Shown: positions 16,368 through 26,486, numbered from the stretch's first letter. The stretch is DNA of 64,000 nt from Sphingomonas sp. KR3-1 (GCF_040049295.1 NZ_JBDZDQ010000003.1:629152-693151); one strand, 5' to 3'. Program-made: numbers and translations. The notes: generated by a model from the sequence alone, not told the origin.

Positions 16368-16445
16368 TTACGGACACGAAACGCAGGCGCCGATCACCGC
16401 TGCGAGCGGGATCAAAGCCAATACGACTGGTAGAACCTTGTGCAT
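16368..16445 (-). CDS. Putative 25-residue lipoprotein-like peptide
   Basis: Too short for usual gene callers. The peptide starts MHKVLPVV, has a hydrophobic core (LALIPLAAV), then IGAC as a possible lipobox and ends VSCP. Cleavage before Cys would leave only five residues (CVSCP). The support is compositional (basic start, hydrophobic helix, lipobox-like end, in the manner of entericidins) and positional: a strong intrinsic terminator lies 32 nt after its stop on the same strand. An AAGG and a GGGTTGAG lie upstream, so the ribosome site is only fair. Function is unknown; an alternative is that the transcript is a small RNA. Confidence 0.5.
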   Translation of the reverse strand: MHKVLPVVLALIPLAAVIGACVSCP

Positions 16446-16565
16446 CTCAACCCGAACCTTTTTCTGTCGCTCGGAATGTAAAACGAGCCCAACCGAGCAA
16501 GGTTGCACGCTGCGTTAATCTTTTGTTCGGGGAGTGTTCACCTAAGCCTGGTCTATGAGGGGGCG

Positions 16566-17183
16566 ATGCTGCCCCTCCTGCCCCTCGCGCTGGCGCTGGC
16601 CGCGCCCGCCCAGCCCGGACTTGTCCAGTCCGACATCGAAAGCGCGGTGCTCGACGAGATCAATTTCGCGCGCACGCGGCCACGGGACTATGCGGAGCAG
16701 CTGCGCGCCTAACGCAAGCGCTTCAAGGGCAAGATCGTCTGGTATCCGGGCAATCCGAATGGGCTGCGGACCAGCGAGGGGACCAGCGCGGTGGACGAGG
16801 CGATCCGTTTCCTCGAGCGCCAGGCGCCGCTGCCGCCGATGGCGCCGGCCGCGCTGCTCGCCCAGGCAGCCGGCGACCATGTTCGCGAGCAGGGGCCGCG
16901 CGGGGGCACCGGGCACATCTCCGCCGACGGCGCCAATTCGAGCATGCGCGTGCAGCGGCGCGGCGGCGGCACCTATGTGGCCGAGGTGATCACCTATGGC
17001 CCGCCGAGCGCGGTGGAAGTGGTGCGCCAGCTGATCGTCGACGATGCGGTGCCTGGCCGCGGGCATCGCAAGGCGCTGTTCGCCGCCGAGATGCGCTATG
17101 CCGGCGTCGCCTGCGAGCCACACAAGGAATACCGGGTGATGTGCGTCGCCGATCTCGGCCGCACGGTTAACGGCGCCTACTGA
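16566..17183 (+). pseudogene. CAP-domain protein gene with an in-frame stop
   Basis: The reading frame encodes a signal peptide (MLPLLPLALALAAPAQP), ESAVLDEINFARTRPRDYAEQLRA, then TAA at 16710-16712, and continues in the same frame with RKRFKGKIVWYPG through DEAIRFLERQAP, GGTGHISADG, LIVDDAVPGRGHRKALF and a final GRTVNGAY. Aligned with the intact neighbour at 17301, the stop falls where that protein has Tyr (LREYRRYFDG), so one base change (TAC or TAT to TAA) explains it. CAP (SCP/PR1) domains are secreted beta-alpha-beta sandwiches of mostly unknown role in bacteria. Either a recent pseudogene or a sequencing error. Confidence 0.82.
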
Positions 17184-17300
17184 CGGGCTACGGTTAACTC
17201 CCGAATATCCGCTTGCCTTCTCAAGCGGTTAAGCCAGGATCGCTACCGGTGACAGATCGGACGGGCGCGGGGCCCGGCCGGCTCCGGGGGGAGCACTCGC

Positions 17301-18008
17301 ATGATTGCCAAGGACCGCTGGTTCGCCGCGCTGAGCGCGTGCGCGATGTTCGTCACGAATGCCGCCCACGCCGGCGAGCGCGCCACCGACGTCTCGCGCC
17401 TCGAGCGCGACGTGCTCACCGAGATCAACTATGCCCGCCAGCATCCGCACGAATATGCCGAGACGCTGCGCGAATATCGCCGCTATTTCGACGGCCGCGT
17501 GCTGTTCCTGCCGGGCGACCGCAACGGCGTGATCACCAATGAGGGCATGGACGCAGTGGACGAGGCGATCGACTTCCTCGAGCACCAGGAACCGCTGGCG
17601 CCGCTCGGCCGCGGCGAATTGCTCGTGCTGGCGGCGCAGGACCATGCCGACGACCAGGGCTCGTTCGGCGGCTCGGGCCATGTCTCACGCGATGGCGCGA
17701 CGCCCGGCGACCGCGTGAAGCGGCGCGGCGGCGACGTCTATGTCGGCGAGGGCATCTGGTATGGCAGCGGCGATGCCGGCGCGGTGGTGCGCAGCCTGAT
17801 CGTCGACGACGGCGTGCGCTCGCGCGGCCACCGGGCGCTGCTGTTCCAGAGCGACTTCCGCTTCGCCGGAGTCGGCTGCGGCGCGCATCGCCGCTTCGGC
17901 AATATCTGTGTGGTTGATTTCAGCGGCACCGCCGACGGCTCGCCGGTGCTCCCCGCCTGGGCCAAGGCGCGCGGCGGCCAGATCTTCCGGATGCCGGCCA
18001 AGCGCTGA
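17301..18008 (+). CDS. CAP-domain (SCP/PR1-like) secreted protein
   Basis: 235 residues with a signal peptide (ending AAHAGE, about 24 residues). The CAP core is visible: ERDVLTEINYARQHPHEYAE as the first helix, LVLAAQDHADDQG with the first conserved His, GGSGHVSRDG, YVGEGIWYGSGDA with the family Glu, and VRSRGHRALLF with the second His. Paralogue of the broken gene just upstream; shared VDEAI..FLE and LIVDDGV motifs show a tandem duplication. Predicted periplasmic or extracellular; activity unknown. GGGGGAG precedes the ATG at 17301. Confidence 0.85.
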   Translation: MIAKDRWFAALSACAMFVTNAAHAGERATDVSRLERDVLTEINYARQHPHEYAETLREYRRYFDGRVLFLPGDRNGVITNEGMDAVDEAIDFLEHQEPLAPLGRGELLVLAAQDHADDQGSFGGSGHVSRDGATPGDRVKRRGGDVYVGEGIWYGSGDAGAVVRSLIVDDGVRSRGHRALLFQSDFRFAGVGCGAHRRFGNICVVDFSGTADGSPVLPAWAKARGGQIFRMPAKR

Positions 18009-18061
18009 GCGACACCGAGACGCATTGCCATCGGCTGCGCGATCGTGAAGGATCGCGGCGG

Positions 18062-18349
18062 ATGGGTTATCTCGTACTGTTCCTCGCCGGCGCCTTGCTC
18101 TGCAACGCGATCCCGCACCTCGCCGCTGGTCTCCGCGGCGAGCCCTTCCCCACTCCCTTTTCGCGCCCGCGCGGCATCGGGCCGTCTTCCCCCTTGATGA
18201 ACTTCTATTGGGGCACGGCGAACCTGCTGATCGGGATCTCCGCGCTGCTCAGCTATCCGCTGAAGGACTATGGCGTGTGGCCGGTGATCGCCGGGTGGCT
18301 GGTAGTGGGGAGCTATTGCGCCTGGCACTTCGGCAAGGTGCGGCGCTAG
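18062..18349 (+). CDS. Small integral membrane protein
   Basis: 95 residues, two or three membrane helices: YLVLFLAGALLCNAIPHLAAG at the N-terminus, then a loop with PFPTPFSRPRGIGPSSP, LMNFYWGTANLLIGISALLSYP, and VWPVIAGWLVVGSYCAWHFG. The NAIPHL...G loop and FYWGTAN motif suggest a conserved family but I cannot name it. The last four bases overlap the convergent 46-codon gene. GGATCGCGGCGG before the ATG gives a modest ribosome site. Confidence 0.72.
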   Translation: MGYLVLFLAGALLCNAIPHLAAGLRGEPFPTPFSRPRGIGPSSPLMNFYWGTANLLIGISALLSYPLKDYGVWPVIAGWLVVGSYCAWHFGKVRR

Positions 18350-18486
18350 AGCCCGAAGGTGCCAGGCCAGTAATGCGCGAGCACGATCCAGGCGAGCAGC
18401 AGGAACACTGGGATCATCAGGATCAGCCAGACCCGGAAGGGCAGCAGGTCGACCACCCAGTCGAAAATGAATTCCAGCACGCCCAT
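18346..18486 (-). CDS. 46-residue single-pass membrane protein behind mutL
   Basis: Short gene 10 nt downstream of the mutL stop. The peptide starts MGVLEFIFDWVVDLLPF, then has a strong transmembrane helix (VWLILMIPVFLLLAWIVLAHY) and ends WPGTFGL. GGGGGAGG sits 3-10 nt before the ATG, one of the best ribosome sites in the window. The frame ends exactly where the convergent neighbour ends. An amphipathic aromatic N-terminus plus one helix resembles small regulatory membrane peptides, but no function can be assigned. Confidence 0.68.
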   Translation of the reverse strand: MGVLEFIFDWVVDLLPFRVWLILMIPVFLLLAWIVLAHYWPGTFGL

Positions 18487-18496
18487 CGCCTCCCCC

Positions 18497-20281
18497 TCAC
18501 TTCCGCCCGAACAGCTTCTCGATATCGCCGTGCGCCAGCTTCACCCAGGTCGGACGGCCATGGTTGCACTGGCCGGAGTGGGGGGTGACTTCCATCTCGC
18601 GGAGCAATGCGTTCATCTCGGCGACCGAGAGCACCCGCCCCGCGCGCACCGAGCCGTGGCAGGCCATGGTGGCGGCGACATGATCGAGCTTTTCCTTAAG
18701 GCTGAGCGCTTCGTCGAAGCTGGCGAGCTCGTCGGCAAGGTCGGTGACCAGCGCGTGGACGTCGCCCTTCCCCAGCGCGGCGGGGACGGCACGGACGAGC
18801 ATCGCGCGCGGGCCGAAGCGCTCGAGATCGAGGCCGAACTCCGATAGCTCGCTCGCACGGGCCTCGAGCCGGTCGCAGCCGGGCTCGTCGAGCTCCACGA
18901 CTTCGGGGACGAGCAGGCCCTGCGACGCGACACCGCCTTCCGCCATGGCGCGGCGCATCCGCTCGAGCACGAGGCGCTCGTGCGCGGCGTGCTGGTCGAC
19001 CAGGACGAGGCCATCCTCGGCCTCGGCGACAATATAGGTCTTGGCGACCTGGCCGCGGGCGACGCCTAGCGGGTGCCGGACGCTGTGCGGGACGGGCTGG
19101 ATCGCGGGCTCGGCACGGGCGAGCGGCGGCGGCGCGCTGAAGCTCGGCCGGCGGTCCTGGACGCTGGCATAATTATAATGTGGCTGCGACGCGGGAGCGT
19201 AGGCAGGCTCGGCGTCCCAGAGCTGCGGGGCTGGCGGCGCGGCCGGCTCGCTCGTCCACATCCCCAGCGCCGCCTCGCTCGGGCGCTGGACGCTGCGGTG
19301 GCCGGCTTCGTCGAGCGCGCGGCGGAGCCCCGATACGATCATGCCGCGGACCAGCGCGGGGTCGCGGAAGCGGACCTCGGTCTTGGCGGGGTGGACGTTG
19401 ACGTCGACCTGGTCGGCGGGGACCTGGAGGAACAGCGCCACCACCGGATGCCGGTCGCGCGCCAGCATCTCGGCATAGGCGCCGCGGAGCGCGCCGATGA
19501 GCAACCGATCCTTCACCGGGCGGCCGTTGACGAAGAGATATTGGTGATCGGCCACGCCGCGATTGAAGGTCGGCAGCCCGGCCACGCCGCCGAGCACAAG
19601 CCCCTCGCGCTCGAAATCGATCGCGACGCTGTTTTCGGCAAGCGCGCGGTCGGTGAGGACGGCGACGCGCTCGGGCCCGGTCTCGCCGCCCTGGACCTGG
19701 AGCGCCTTGCGCCCGTCATGCTCGACCGAGAAGGCGATGTCTGGCCGCGCCATCGCGAGCCGCTTCATCACGTCGAGGCTGGCGGCATATTCGGCGCGGG
19801 CCGAGCGCAGGAACTTGCGGCGCGCCGGCACGCGGCCGAACAGCTGCTCGACTCGCACGCGGGTGCCCGGCGGCAGCGCCGCGGGGCCTTCGGAGATCAG
19901 CGCGCCATTGTCGACGACGCGGCTCCATCCCTCGGCGCCGCGCACGCGGCTTTCGAGCGTCATCCGCGCGACGCTGGCGATCGAGGGCAAGGCCTCGCCG
20001 CGGAAGCCGAGCGTCGAGACCTGGTCGATCTCGTCATCGGGGAGCTTGGAGGTGGCGTGGCGCTCCAGCGCGAGCGCCATTTCGGGCGGCGACATGCCGC
20101 AGCCATCGTCGGTCACTTCGATCAGATCGGTGCCGCCGCCGGCCAGTTTCACGGCGATGCGCGTGGCGCCCGCGTCGATTGCGTTTTCGACCAGTTCTTT
20201 CAGCGCGCTGGCAGGGCGTTCGACCACTTCTCCCGCTGCAATTCGGTTGACAAGATGTTCGGGCAGACGGCGTATTGACAT
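18497..20281 (-). CDS. mutL: DNA mismatch repair protein MutL
   Basis: 594 residues. The N-terminal GHKL ATPase shows ELVENAIDAGA, DDGCGM and GFRGEALPSIASVA, then the transducer domain. A Pro-rich linker (about residues 330-400) leads to the C-terminal dimerisation domain. This contains DQHAAHERLVLE, matching the DQHA(X)2E(X)4E endonuclease motif, plus ACHGSVRAG and QCNHGRPTW, so this MutL is probably a nicking enzyme, in line with the absence of MutH in most alphaproteobacteria. The start at 20281 gives the conserved MSIRRLPEHLVNRIAAGEV; the frame is open upstream into the mreB leader. Divergent from mreB. Confidence 0.95.
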   Translation of the reverse strand: MSIRRLPEHLVNRIAAGEVVERPASALKELVENAIDAGATRIAVKLAGGGTDLIEVTDDGCGMSPPEMALALERHATSKLPDDEIDQVSTLGFRGEALPSIASVARMTLESRVRGAEGWSRVVDNGALISEGPAALPPGTRVRVEQLFGRVPARRKFLRSARAEYAASLDVMKRLAMARPDIAFSVEHDGRKALQVQGGETGPERVAVLTDRALAENSVAIDFEREGLVLGGVAGLPTFNRGVADHQYLFVNGRPVKDRLLIGALRGAYAEMLARDRHPVVALFLQVPADQVDVNVHPAKTEVRFRDPALVRGMIVSGLRRALDEAGHRSVQRPSEAALGMWTSEPAAPPAPQLWDAEPAYAPASQPHYNYASVQDRRPSFSAPPPLARAEPAIQPVPHSVRHPLGVARGQVAKTYIVAEAEDGLVLVDQHAAHERLVLERMRRAMAEGGVASQGLLVPEVVELDEPGCDRLEARASELSEFGLDLERFGPRAMLVRAVPAALGKGDVHALVTDLADELASFDEALSLKEKLDHVAATMACHGSVRAGRVLSVAEMNALLREMEVTPHSGQCNHGRPTWVKLAHGDIEKLFGRK

Positions 20282-20430
20282 GGTCGTTGCTCTAGCCCAA
20301 GCGACGGCATCCCGCGACCCCAACCGCATCGCACCAGGCCGGATTTTATCATCCGGCCCGGAAGGGGCCGGACTAGAATCTTGTGATTGAGCTGCGCGGC
20401 GGGCGCCCGCGCCGCAGGACGGAACAGTAA

Positions 20431-21471
<1,041 letters not shown>

Positions 21472-21488
21472 TCGGAAGGCAGGGGGCA

Positions 21489-22394
21489 ATGGCGCCGCCA
21501 CGCAACCGGCGCCCGGGGTTTTCGCGACGGGCGCAATACGGGCTCTTCCTCGGTTATGTGGGCCTGGTCGGCGGCATGCTGGTCGCGGCCGGCCTGCTGC
21601 TGCTGTCGATCTTCAACCCGCCCGCGTTCGGCGCGGTGCGCGGCTTCTTCAGCGAGATCACCACCCCGATCGCATCGGGCTTCAGTTGGGTTCGCGGCGG
21701 CGTCGCCGGGGTGCCGGGCGGGGTCTCCTCCTATGTGAACGTGCGCAGCGAGAATGCGCGGCTGAAGAAGCAGATCGCCGACAATCAGCTGCTGGTCGAG
21801 CGCGCACGCACGCTCAACCAGGAAAACCGCCACCTGCGCGACATGCTGAAGCTGCGCGACGTCTCCACCGACGCCGTGGTGGTGGCGCGGCTCGTCGCCA
21901 GCTCGATGACCAGCACGCGGCGCTATGCCACGCTCAACGCCGGCAACTGGCAGGGCGTGAAGAGCGGGCAGCCCGTGCGCCAGCCCGACGGGCTGATCGG
22001 CCAGGTGATCGAGACCAGCCCCAACACCGCGCGCGTGCTGCTGATCGTCGATTCGGAGAGCATCGTGCCGGTGCGTCGCACGCGCGACGGCCTGCCCGCG
22101 ATCGCCACCGGCCGCGGCGACGGGCTGCTCGACATCCGCTCGGCCAGCGTGGCGACGATGATCTTCCAGCCGGGCGACAGCTTCGTCACCTCGGGCACCG
22201 GCGGCATCTTTCCGCCGAACATCCCGGTGGCCCGCGTCATCCGCACCTCGCGCGATATCGCGGTGGCCGCGCCCTCGGCCAATCCCGACGCGCTCGACTT
22301 CGCGCTGGTCCAGGCGACCTTCCTGCCAGATCCGACGCCGACCCCCACTCCTACCCCGACCCCCAAGGCAAAGCCCAAGGCCGAGGATCAATAG
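21489..22394 (+). CDS. mreC: Rod shape-determining protein MreC
   Basis: 301 residues: short basic cytoplasmic start (PPRNRRPGFSRR), one membrane helix (YVGLVGGMLVAAGLLLLSI), a periplasmic coiled coil (about residues 78-112, with VRSENARLKKQI and LNQENRHLRDMLKL), then the beta domain with NAGNWQGVKSGQPV and GLIGQVIET. The tail is a Pro/Thr repeat (PTPTPTPTPTP) ending KAKPKAEDQ. MreC links PBP2 and RodA to MreB. AGGCAGGGGG precedes the ATG; the next gene starts 2 nt after the stop. Confidence 0.94.
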   Translation: MAPPRNRRPGFSRRAQYGLFLGYVGLVGGMLVAAGLLLLSIFNPPAFGAVRGFFSEITTPIASGFSWVRGGVAGVPGGVSSYVNVRSENARLKKQIADNQLLVERARTLNQENRHLRDMLKLRDVSTDAVVVARLVASSMTSTRRYATLNAGNWQGVKSGQPVRQPDGLIGQVIETSPNTARVLLIVDSESIVPVRRTRDGLPAIATGRGDGLLDIRSASVATMIFQPGDSFVTSGTGGIFPPNIPVARVIRTSRDIAVAAPSANPDALDFALVQATFLPDPTPTPTPTPTPKAKPKAEDQ

Positions 22395-22396
22395 GC

Positions 22397-22903
22397 GTGG
22401 CCGACTTCATCCCCCTGGGCCGCACCGAGAAGATGCCGCGCAGCCTGTGGTTGGCGCCGCTCTCGGTGGTGCTGGGGTCGCTGGTGACGCTGCTGCCGGT
22501 GATTGTCACCGTGCCGGTACTGCCCCCCTTCGGGCTGCTGATGCTGCTTTCCTGGCGGCTGCTGCGCGGCGATTCGATGAAAGTGTGGATGCCGGTGCCG
22601 CTCGGCTTCGTCGACGACATGTTCAGCGGCCAGCCGCTGGGCAGCGCGATGCTGCTCTGGTCGGCCGCGATGCTGATGATCGACGTGCTCGACACCCGGC
22701 TGGTGTGGCGCGACTTCTGGCAGGACTGGCTGCTCGCCAGCGGCGCGATCGGCTTCGTGCTGATCGGCGGCCGGCTGGTCGCGACTCCCTTCGGCGCGCA
22801 TGTCGATACCGCGCTGCTGCTCCAGATCATCGTCTCGGCCGCGCTTTTTCCTGTGGTTGCGCGCTTCTGCGCATGGCTGGACCGGGATAAGAAACGAACC
22901 TGA
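22397..22903 (+). CDS. mreD: Rod shape-determining protein MreD
   Basis: 168-residue inner-membrane protein with five or six helices (such as LAPLSVVLGSLVTLLPVIVTVPV and DWLLASGAIGFVLIGG). The VPLGFVDDMFSGQPLGSAMLLW segment is the MreD family signature. I start it at the GTG at 22397, two nucleotides after mreC; the next Met is 13 codons in and would cut the first cytoplasmic segment. The stop overlaps mrdA by one base. Confidence 0.9.
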   Translation: MADFIPLGRTEKMPRSLWLAPLSVVLGSLVTLLPVIVTVPVLPPFGLLMLLSWRLLRGDSMKVWMPVPLGFVDDMFSGQPLGSAMLLWSAAMLMIDVLDTRLVWRDFWQDWLLASGAIGFVLIGGRLVATPFGAHVDTALLLQIIVSAALFPVVARFCAWLDRDKKRT

Positions 22904-24936
22904 TGGCCCGGATCACCGAAGCAGCGCAGGCCTATAGTTTTTCCCGCCGCGCGCTGGTGCTCGGCGGCATCCAGGGCGCGGCCGCGCTCGTCCTGGCCGG
23001 GCGGATGACCTGGCTCGCCGTGTTCGAGAACGAGCGCTACCGGCTGACCGCCGAGAGCAACCGCGTGCGGCTGACGCTCACTCCGCCGCGCCGCGGCTGG
23101 ATCGTCGATCGCAGCGGCATCCCGATCGCCAACAACCGCACCGCCTTCCGCGTCGACCTGATCCCCGATCGGATGGAGGAAAAGGAAAAGACGCTGGGCA
23201 TGCTCCAGCAGATCCTGAGCCTCACCGAAGAGGACATGGAGCGGATCCACACCGACCTGAAGCGCGCATCGGGCTTCCAGCCGGTGCAGGTCTCCGACAG
23301 CCTCGACTGGGAGCGCTTCGCCGCGGTGAGCGTGCGCGTGCCCGAAATGCCGGGCGTGCAACCCACCCGCGGCTTCTCGCGCAACTATCCGCTCTCGGCG
23401 GGCGTCGCGCACCTGGTCGGCTATGTCGGCACCGCCTCGGTCGAGCAGTACCGCAAGGAAAAGGACCCGCTGCTCGTCGCCCCCGGCTTCAAGCTGGGCA
23501 AGGACGGGTTGGAGAAGACGCTGGAGGATCGCCTCCGCGGCACGCCAGGCGCCAAGCGGGTGGAAGTCACCGCGCATGGCCGGCTGGTCAAGGAGCTCGC
23601 CACGCGGCCCGACCAGCCGGGCGAGACGGTGAAGCTGACGATCGACGCGCTACTCCAGGAATATGTCGCGCGGCGACTGGGCACCAATTCGGGCTCGGCG
23701 GTGGTGATCGACGTGTCGAATGGCGACATCCTGGCGATGGTCTCGATGCCGGCCTATGATCCCAACAGCTTCTCCGACGGCATCAGCCGCAACGAATGGA
23801 AGATGCTGAGCGAGGACGACCACGTGCCCTTGATGAACAAGGTGCTGCAGGGTCTCTATCCACCGGGCTCGACGGTGAAGCCGATGAACGGTCTGGCGCT
23901 GATGCATGCCGGAGTCGATCCGCATGCGCGCGTGGTCTGCTCGGGCGCGATGCGCGTCGGCAATGGCGTGTTCCACTGCCACAAGAAGAGCGGCCACGGC
24001 CCGCTCGACCTCAAGAACGCGATCATGCAGAGCTGCGACATCTATTTCTACGAGATGGTGCGCCGCGTGGGCTATGACGCGGTGGCGCCGATCGCGCGAT
24101 CGATGGGGCTCGGCCAGAAGTTCGACCTGCCCTTCTCCACCCAGCGCTTCGGCACCGTGCCCGACAGCGCCTGGAAGCTGAAGCGCTACAAGCAGGCGTG
24201 GAGCGTGGCGGATTCGCTCAACGCCTCGATCGGCCAGGGCTATGTGCTGGCCAACCCGCTGCAGCTGGCGGTGATGGCGAGCCGGCTGGCCTCGGGCAAG
24301 GTGCTGGTGCCGCGGCTGATCGCCGACGCGCCGTTCCAGCAGCCCGAGCCGCTCGCCGCGACGCCCGAGCAGCTCGCGATCATCCGCGATGCGATGTTCG
24401 GCGTGATCAATTCGGGCGGTACCGGCGGCGCCGCGCGAATCCAGGTCCCCGGGCTGACGATGGCGGGCAAGACCGGCACCGCGCAGGTGCGCCGCATCAC
24501 CATGGCGGAGCGCGCCTCGGGCGTGCTCAAGAACGCCTCGCTGCCGTTCAAGCTGCGCGACCACGCGCTGCTGGTGTGCTTCGCGCCGGCGGACAATCCG
24601 AAATACGCCGCCGGCATCGTACTCGAGCATAACGGCCACACGATCCGCAACCTCGATACGCCGATGATCGGGCGCGACATCATGACCTTCCTGTTCGATC
24701 GCAAGGTGGCGATGGACTCGCTCCACCGCGAGGAGCCGACCTGGGGCGGCGATTACCGCACCCGGATGGCCGAGCAGTCCACAACCTTCGTCGCGGCACA
24801 GGCGGCCCCGCCACCCGAAGCGCCCGAGGATGCGGCCGAGGCGGCGAGCAACGTCGCCGCCGAGGCGGCCAACGCCACGACCAGCAACACGATCGACAGC
24901 AGCGCAGCCGAACGCGGCAGCGTGGAGGCAGAGTAA
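22903..24936 (+). CDS. mrdA: Penicillin-binding protein 2 (peptidoglycan transpeptidase)
   Basis: 677-residue class B PBP for cylindrical wall growth. An N-terminal membrane anchor (VLGGIQGAAALVLAGRMTWLAVF), the pedestal with PPRRGWIVDRSG, and the transpeptidase motifs: Ser323 in YPPGSTVKP (SxxK), SCD in IMQSCDIYFYE (SxN position, Asp for Asn as in PBP2 orthologues), and AGKTGTAQV (KTG). The C-terminal 60 residues are an Ala/Glu-rich low-complexity tail. The stop overlaps rodA as TAATG. Confidence 0.95.
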   Translation: MARITEAAQAYSFSRRALVLGGIQGAAALVLAGRMTWLAVFENERYRLTAESNRVRLTLTPPRRGWIVDRSGIPIANNRTAFRVDLIPDRMEEKEKTLGMLQQILSLTEEDMERIHTDLKRASGFQPVQVSDSLDWERFAAVSVRVPEMPGVQPTRGFSRNYPLSAGVAHLVGYVGTASVEQYRKEKDPLLVAPGFKLGKDGLEKTLEDRLRGTPGAKRVEVTAHGRLVKELATRPDQPGETVKLTIDALLQEYVARRLGTNSGSAVVIDVSNGDILAMVSMPAYDPNSFSDGISRNEWKMLSEDDHVPLMNKVLQGLYPPGSTVKPMNGLALMHAGVDPHARVVCSGAMRVGNGVFHCHKKSGHGPLDLKNAIMQSCDIYFYEMVRRVGYDAVAPIARSMGLGQKFDLPFSTQRFGTVPDSAWKLKRYKQAWSVADSLNASIGQGYVLANPLQLAVMASRLASGKVLVPRLIADAPFQQPEPLAATPEQLAIIRDAMFGVINSGGTGGAARIQVPGLTMAGKTGTAQVRRITMAERASGVLKNASLPFKLRDHALLVCFAPADNPKYAAGIVLEHNGHTIRNLDTPMIGRDIMTFLFDRKVAMDSLHREEPTWGGDYRTRMAEQSTTFVAAQAAPPPEAPEDAAEAASNVAAEAANATTSNTIDSSAAERGSVEAE

Positions 24937-26072
24937 TGGCCACGCTCCAGTCCTCCGGCCTCGGCCCCTCGGGCATCGTCCCGGGCCCGCTGGCGCAGCT
25001 GCCGTGGAAGATCATCCTGCTGGTGATCGCGCTCGGCGCGTTCGACCAGCTGATCCTCTATTCGGCGGCGAGCGCCGACTTCCACAAATGGGCGCTGCCC
25101 CAGGGCATCCGCTTCGCGGTGTTCCTCACTATGGCGATCGTGCTCTCGCGCGTGCCGGAGAATTGGTGGGCGTTCGGCTCCCTCCCCGCCTATGCCGGGC
25201 TGGTGCTCGCTCTGATCGGGGTGGAGCTGCTCGGCAAGGTCGCGGGCGGCAGCCAGCGCTGGATCAACCTGGGCTTCATGCAGTTCCAGCCCTCCGAGCT
25301 GATGAAGCCGATGATCGTGCTCGCCCTGGCGCGCTTCTACGAGATGCTGCCGGTGGGCGAGATACGCAAGTTCGCTGCGATCTGGCCCGCCGCCGTGCTG
25401 GTCGGCGTGCCGGCCGCGCTGGTGATGCTGCAGCCAGATCTCGGCACTGCGCTGATGATCTGCTTCGGCGGCGCGACCGTGATGTTCCTGGCCGGTCTGC
25501 CACTGCGCTTGTTCATCGGCGGCGCGCTGCTGGTCTCGGTGGCCGCGCCGCTGGCGGTGAACTTCGTCCTGCACGATTATCAGCGCAACCGCGTGATGAT
25601 CTTCCTCGACCCCGAGAGCGACCCGCTGGGCACCGGCTACCATATCAGCCAGTCCAAGGTGGCGATCGGATCGGGCGGCGTGTTCGGCAAGGGCTTCCTG
25701 CAGGGCACGCAGAGCCACCTCGACTATCTGCCGGAGGGCCATACCGACTTCGCGCTGGCGACGATGATGGAGGAATGGGGCCTGCTCGGCGGCTTCTTCC
25801 TGATCGGTGCCTTCGGCGCGCTGATCCGCTGGGGGATCGGCGTGAGCATGCGTGCGCAGAGCCGTTTCGCCCGGCTGACCGCTGCGGGGCTCTCTGCGAC
25901 GATCTTCTATTACTGCGCCATCAACATGGCGATGGTGATGGGCCTGGCGCCTGTGGTGGGCGTGCCGCTGCCGCTGATCAGCTTCGGCGGCACCGCCGTG
26001 ATGACCTTCATGATCTGCTTCGGAATCCTCCTGTCGATCGACCGCCAGAGCCGCCGCGTGCAGCGTTGGTGA
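24936..26072 (+). CDS. rodA: Peptidoglycan glycosyltransferase RodA (SEDS family)
   Basis: 378 residues, about ten membrane helices. SEDS motifs: GGSQRWINLGFMQFQPSELMKP, LQPDLGTALM, SQSKVAIGSGG, GFLQGTQSHLDYLPEGHTDFALA (with the catalytic Asp region) and VVGVPLPLISFGGTA. Polymerises glycan strands together with PBP2. Translationally coupled to mrdA. End of the mre/mrd operon; no clear terminator follows. Confidence 0.96.
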   Translation: MATLQSSGLGPSGIVPGPLAQLPWKIILLVIALGAFDQLILYSAASADFHKWALPQGIRFAVFLTMAIVLSRVPENWWAFGSLPAYAGLVLALIGVELLGKVAGGSQRWINLGFMQFQPSELMKPMIVLALARFYEMLPVGEIRKFAAIWPAAVLVGVPAALVMLQPDLGTALMICFGGATVMFLAGLPLRLFIGGALLVSVAAPLAVNFVLHDYQRNRVMIFLDPESDPLGTGYHISQSKVAIGSGGVFGKGFLQGTQSHLDYLPEGHTDFALATMMEEWGLLGGFFLIGAFGALIRWGIGVSMRAQSRFARLTAAGLSATIFYYCAINMAMVMGLAPVVGVPLPLISFGGTAVMTFMICFGILLSIDRQSRRVQRW

Positions 26073-26090
26073 TTTTTTCGAAATAAGGGG

Positions 26091-26119
26091 TTTACAAGCC
26101 GCGAGAGGCGCCGCTAAAG
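26091..26119 (+). promoter_or_regulatory. Possible promoter of tRNA-Lys
   Basis: TTTACA (26091-26096), 17 nt, then TAAAGG (26114-26119), 54 nt before the mature tRNA 5' end. Hexamer match only; the tRNA could also be read from rodA. Confidence 0.3.
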
Positions 26120-26173
26120 GCGCTCCTCCACTGCGGAGGCGCACTCACCAAGAGCGCCGAAACAACCCGGAAT

Positions 26174-26249
<76 letters not shown>

Positions 26250-26449
26250 CCTTCCCAAAGACTTGGCAGATATATCGCCGCCTCGCGGGCGCGAATACCG
26301 CGGCTCGGACAACATCTTCGGCACCCATTCTCCGGGCGGTCGATTATGCTCCAAGTGTGCCTGCCCCATGCGGCAAACCCCACCTGACCGGGTAAATACC
26401 CCCTGCCCTGCGGGCTTGTCCCGATATGCCACTCCGCGACCTCCATGCA

Positions 26450-26465
26450 GATTTGGTGACAAATC
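26450..26465. promoter_or_regulatory. Dyad just before the first sulfatase gene
   Basis: GATTTG-GTGA-CAAATC: perfect 6-bp arms around 4 nt, ending 21 nt before the sulfatase ATG and next to its AAGGA ribosome site. It could be an operator or a small mRNA hairpin limiting translation. The remainder of 26250-26486 shows no gene. Confidence 0.4.
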
Positions 26466-26486
26466 CAGCATGGGAAGGAATCCGTC

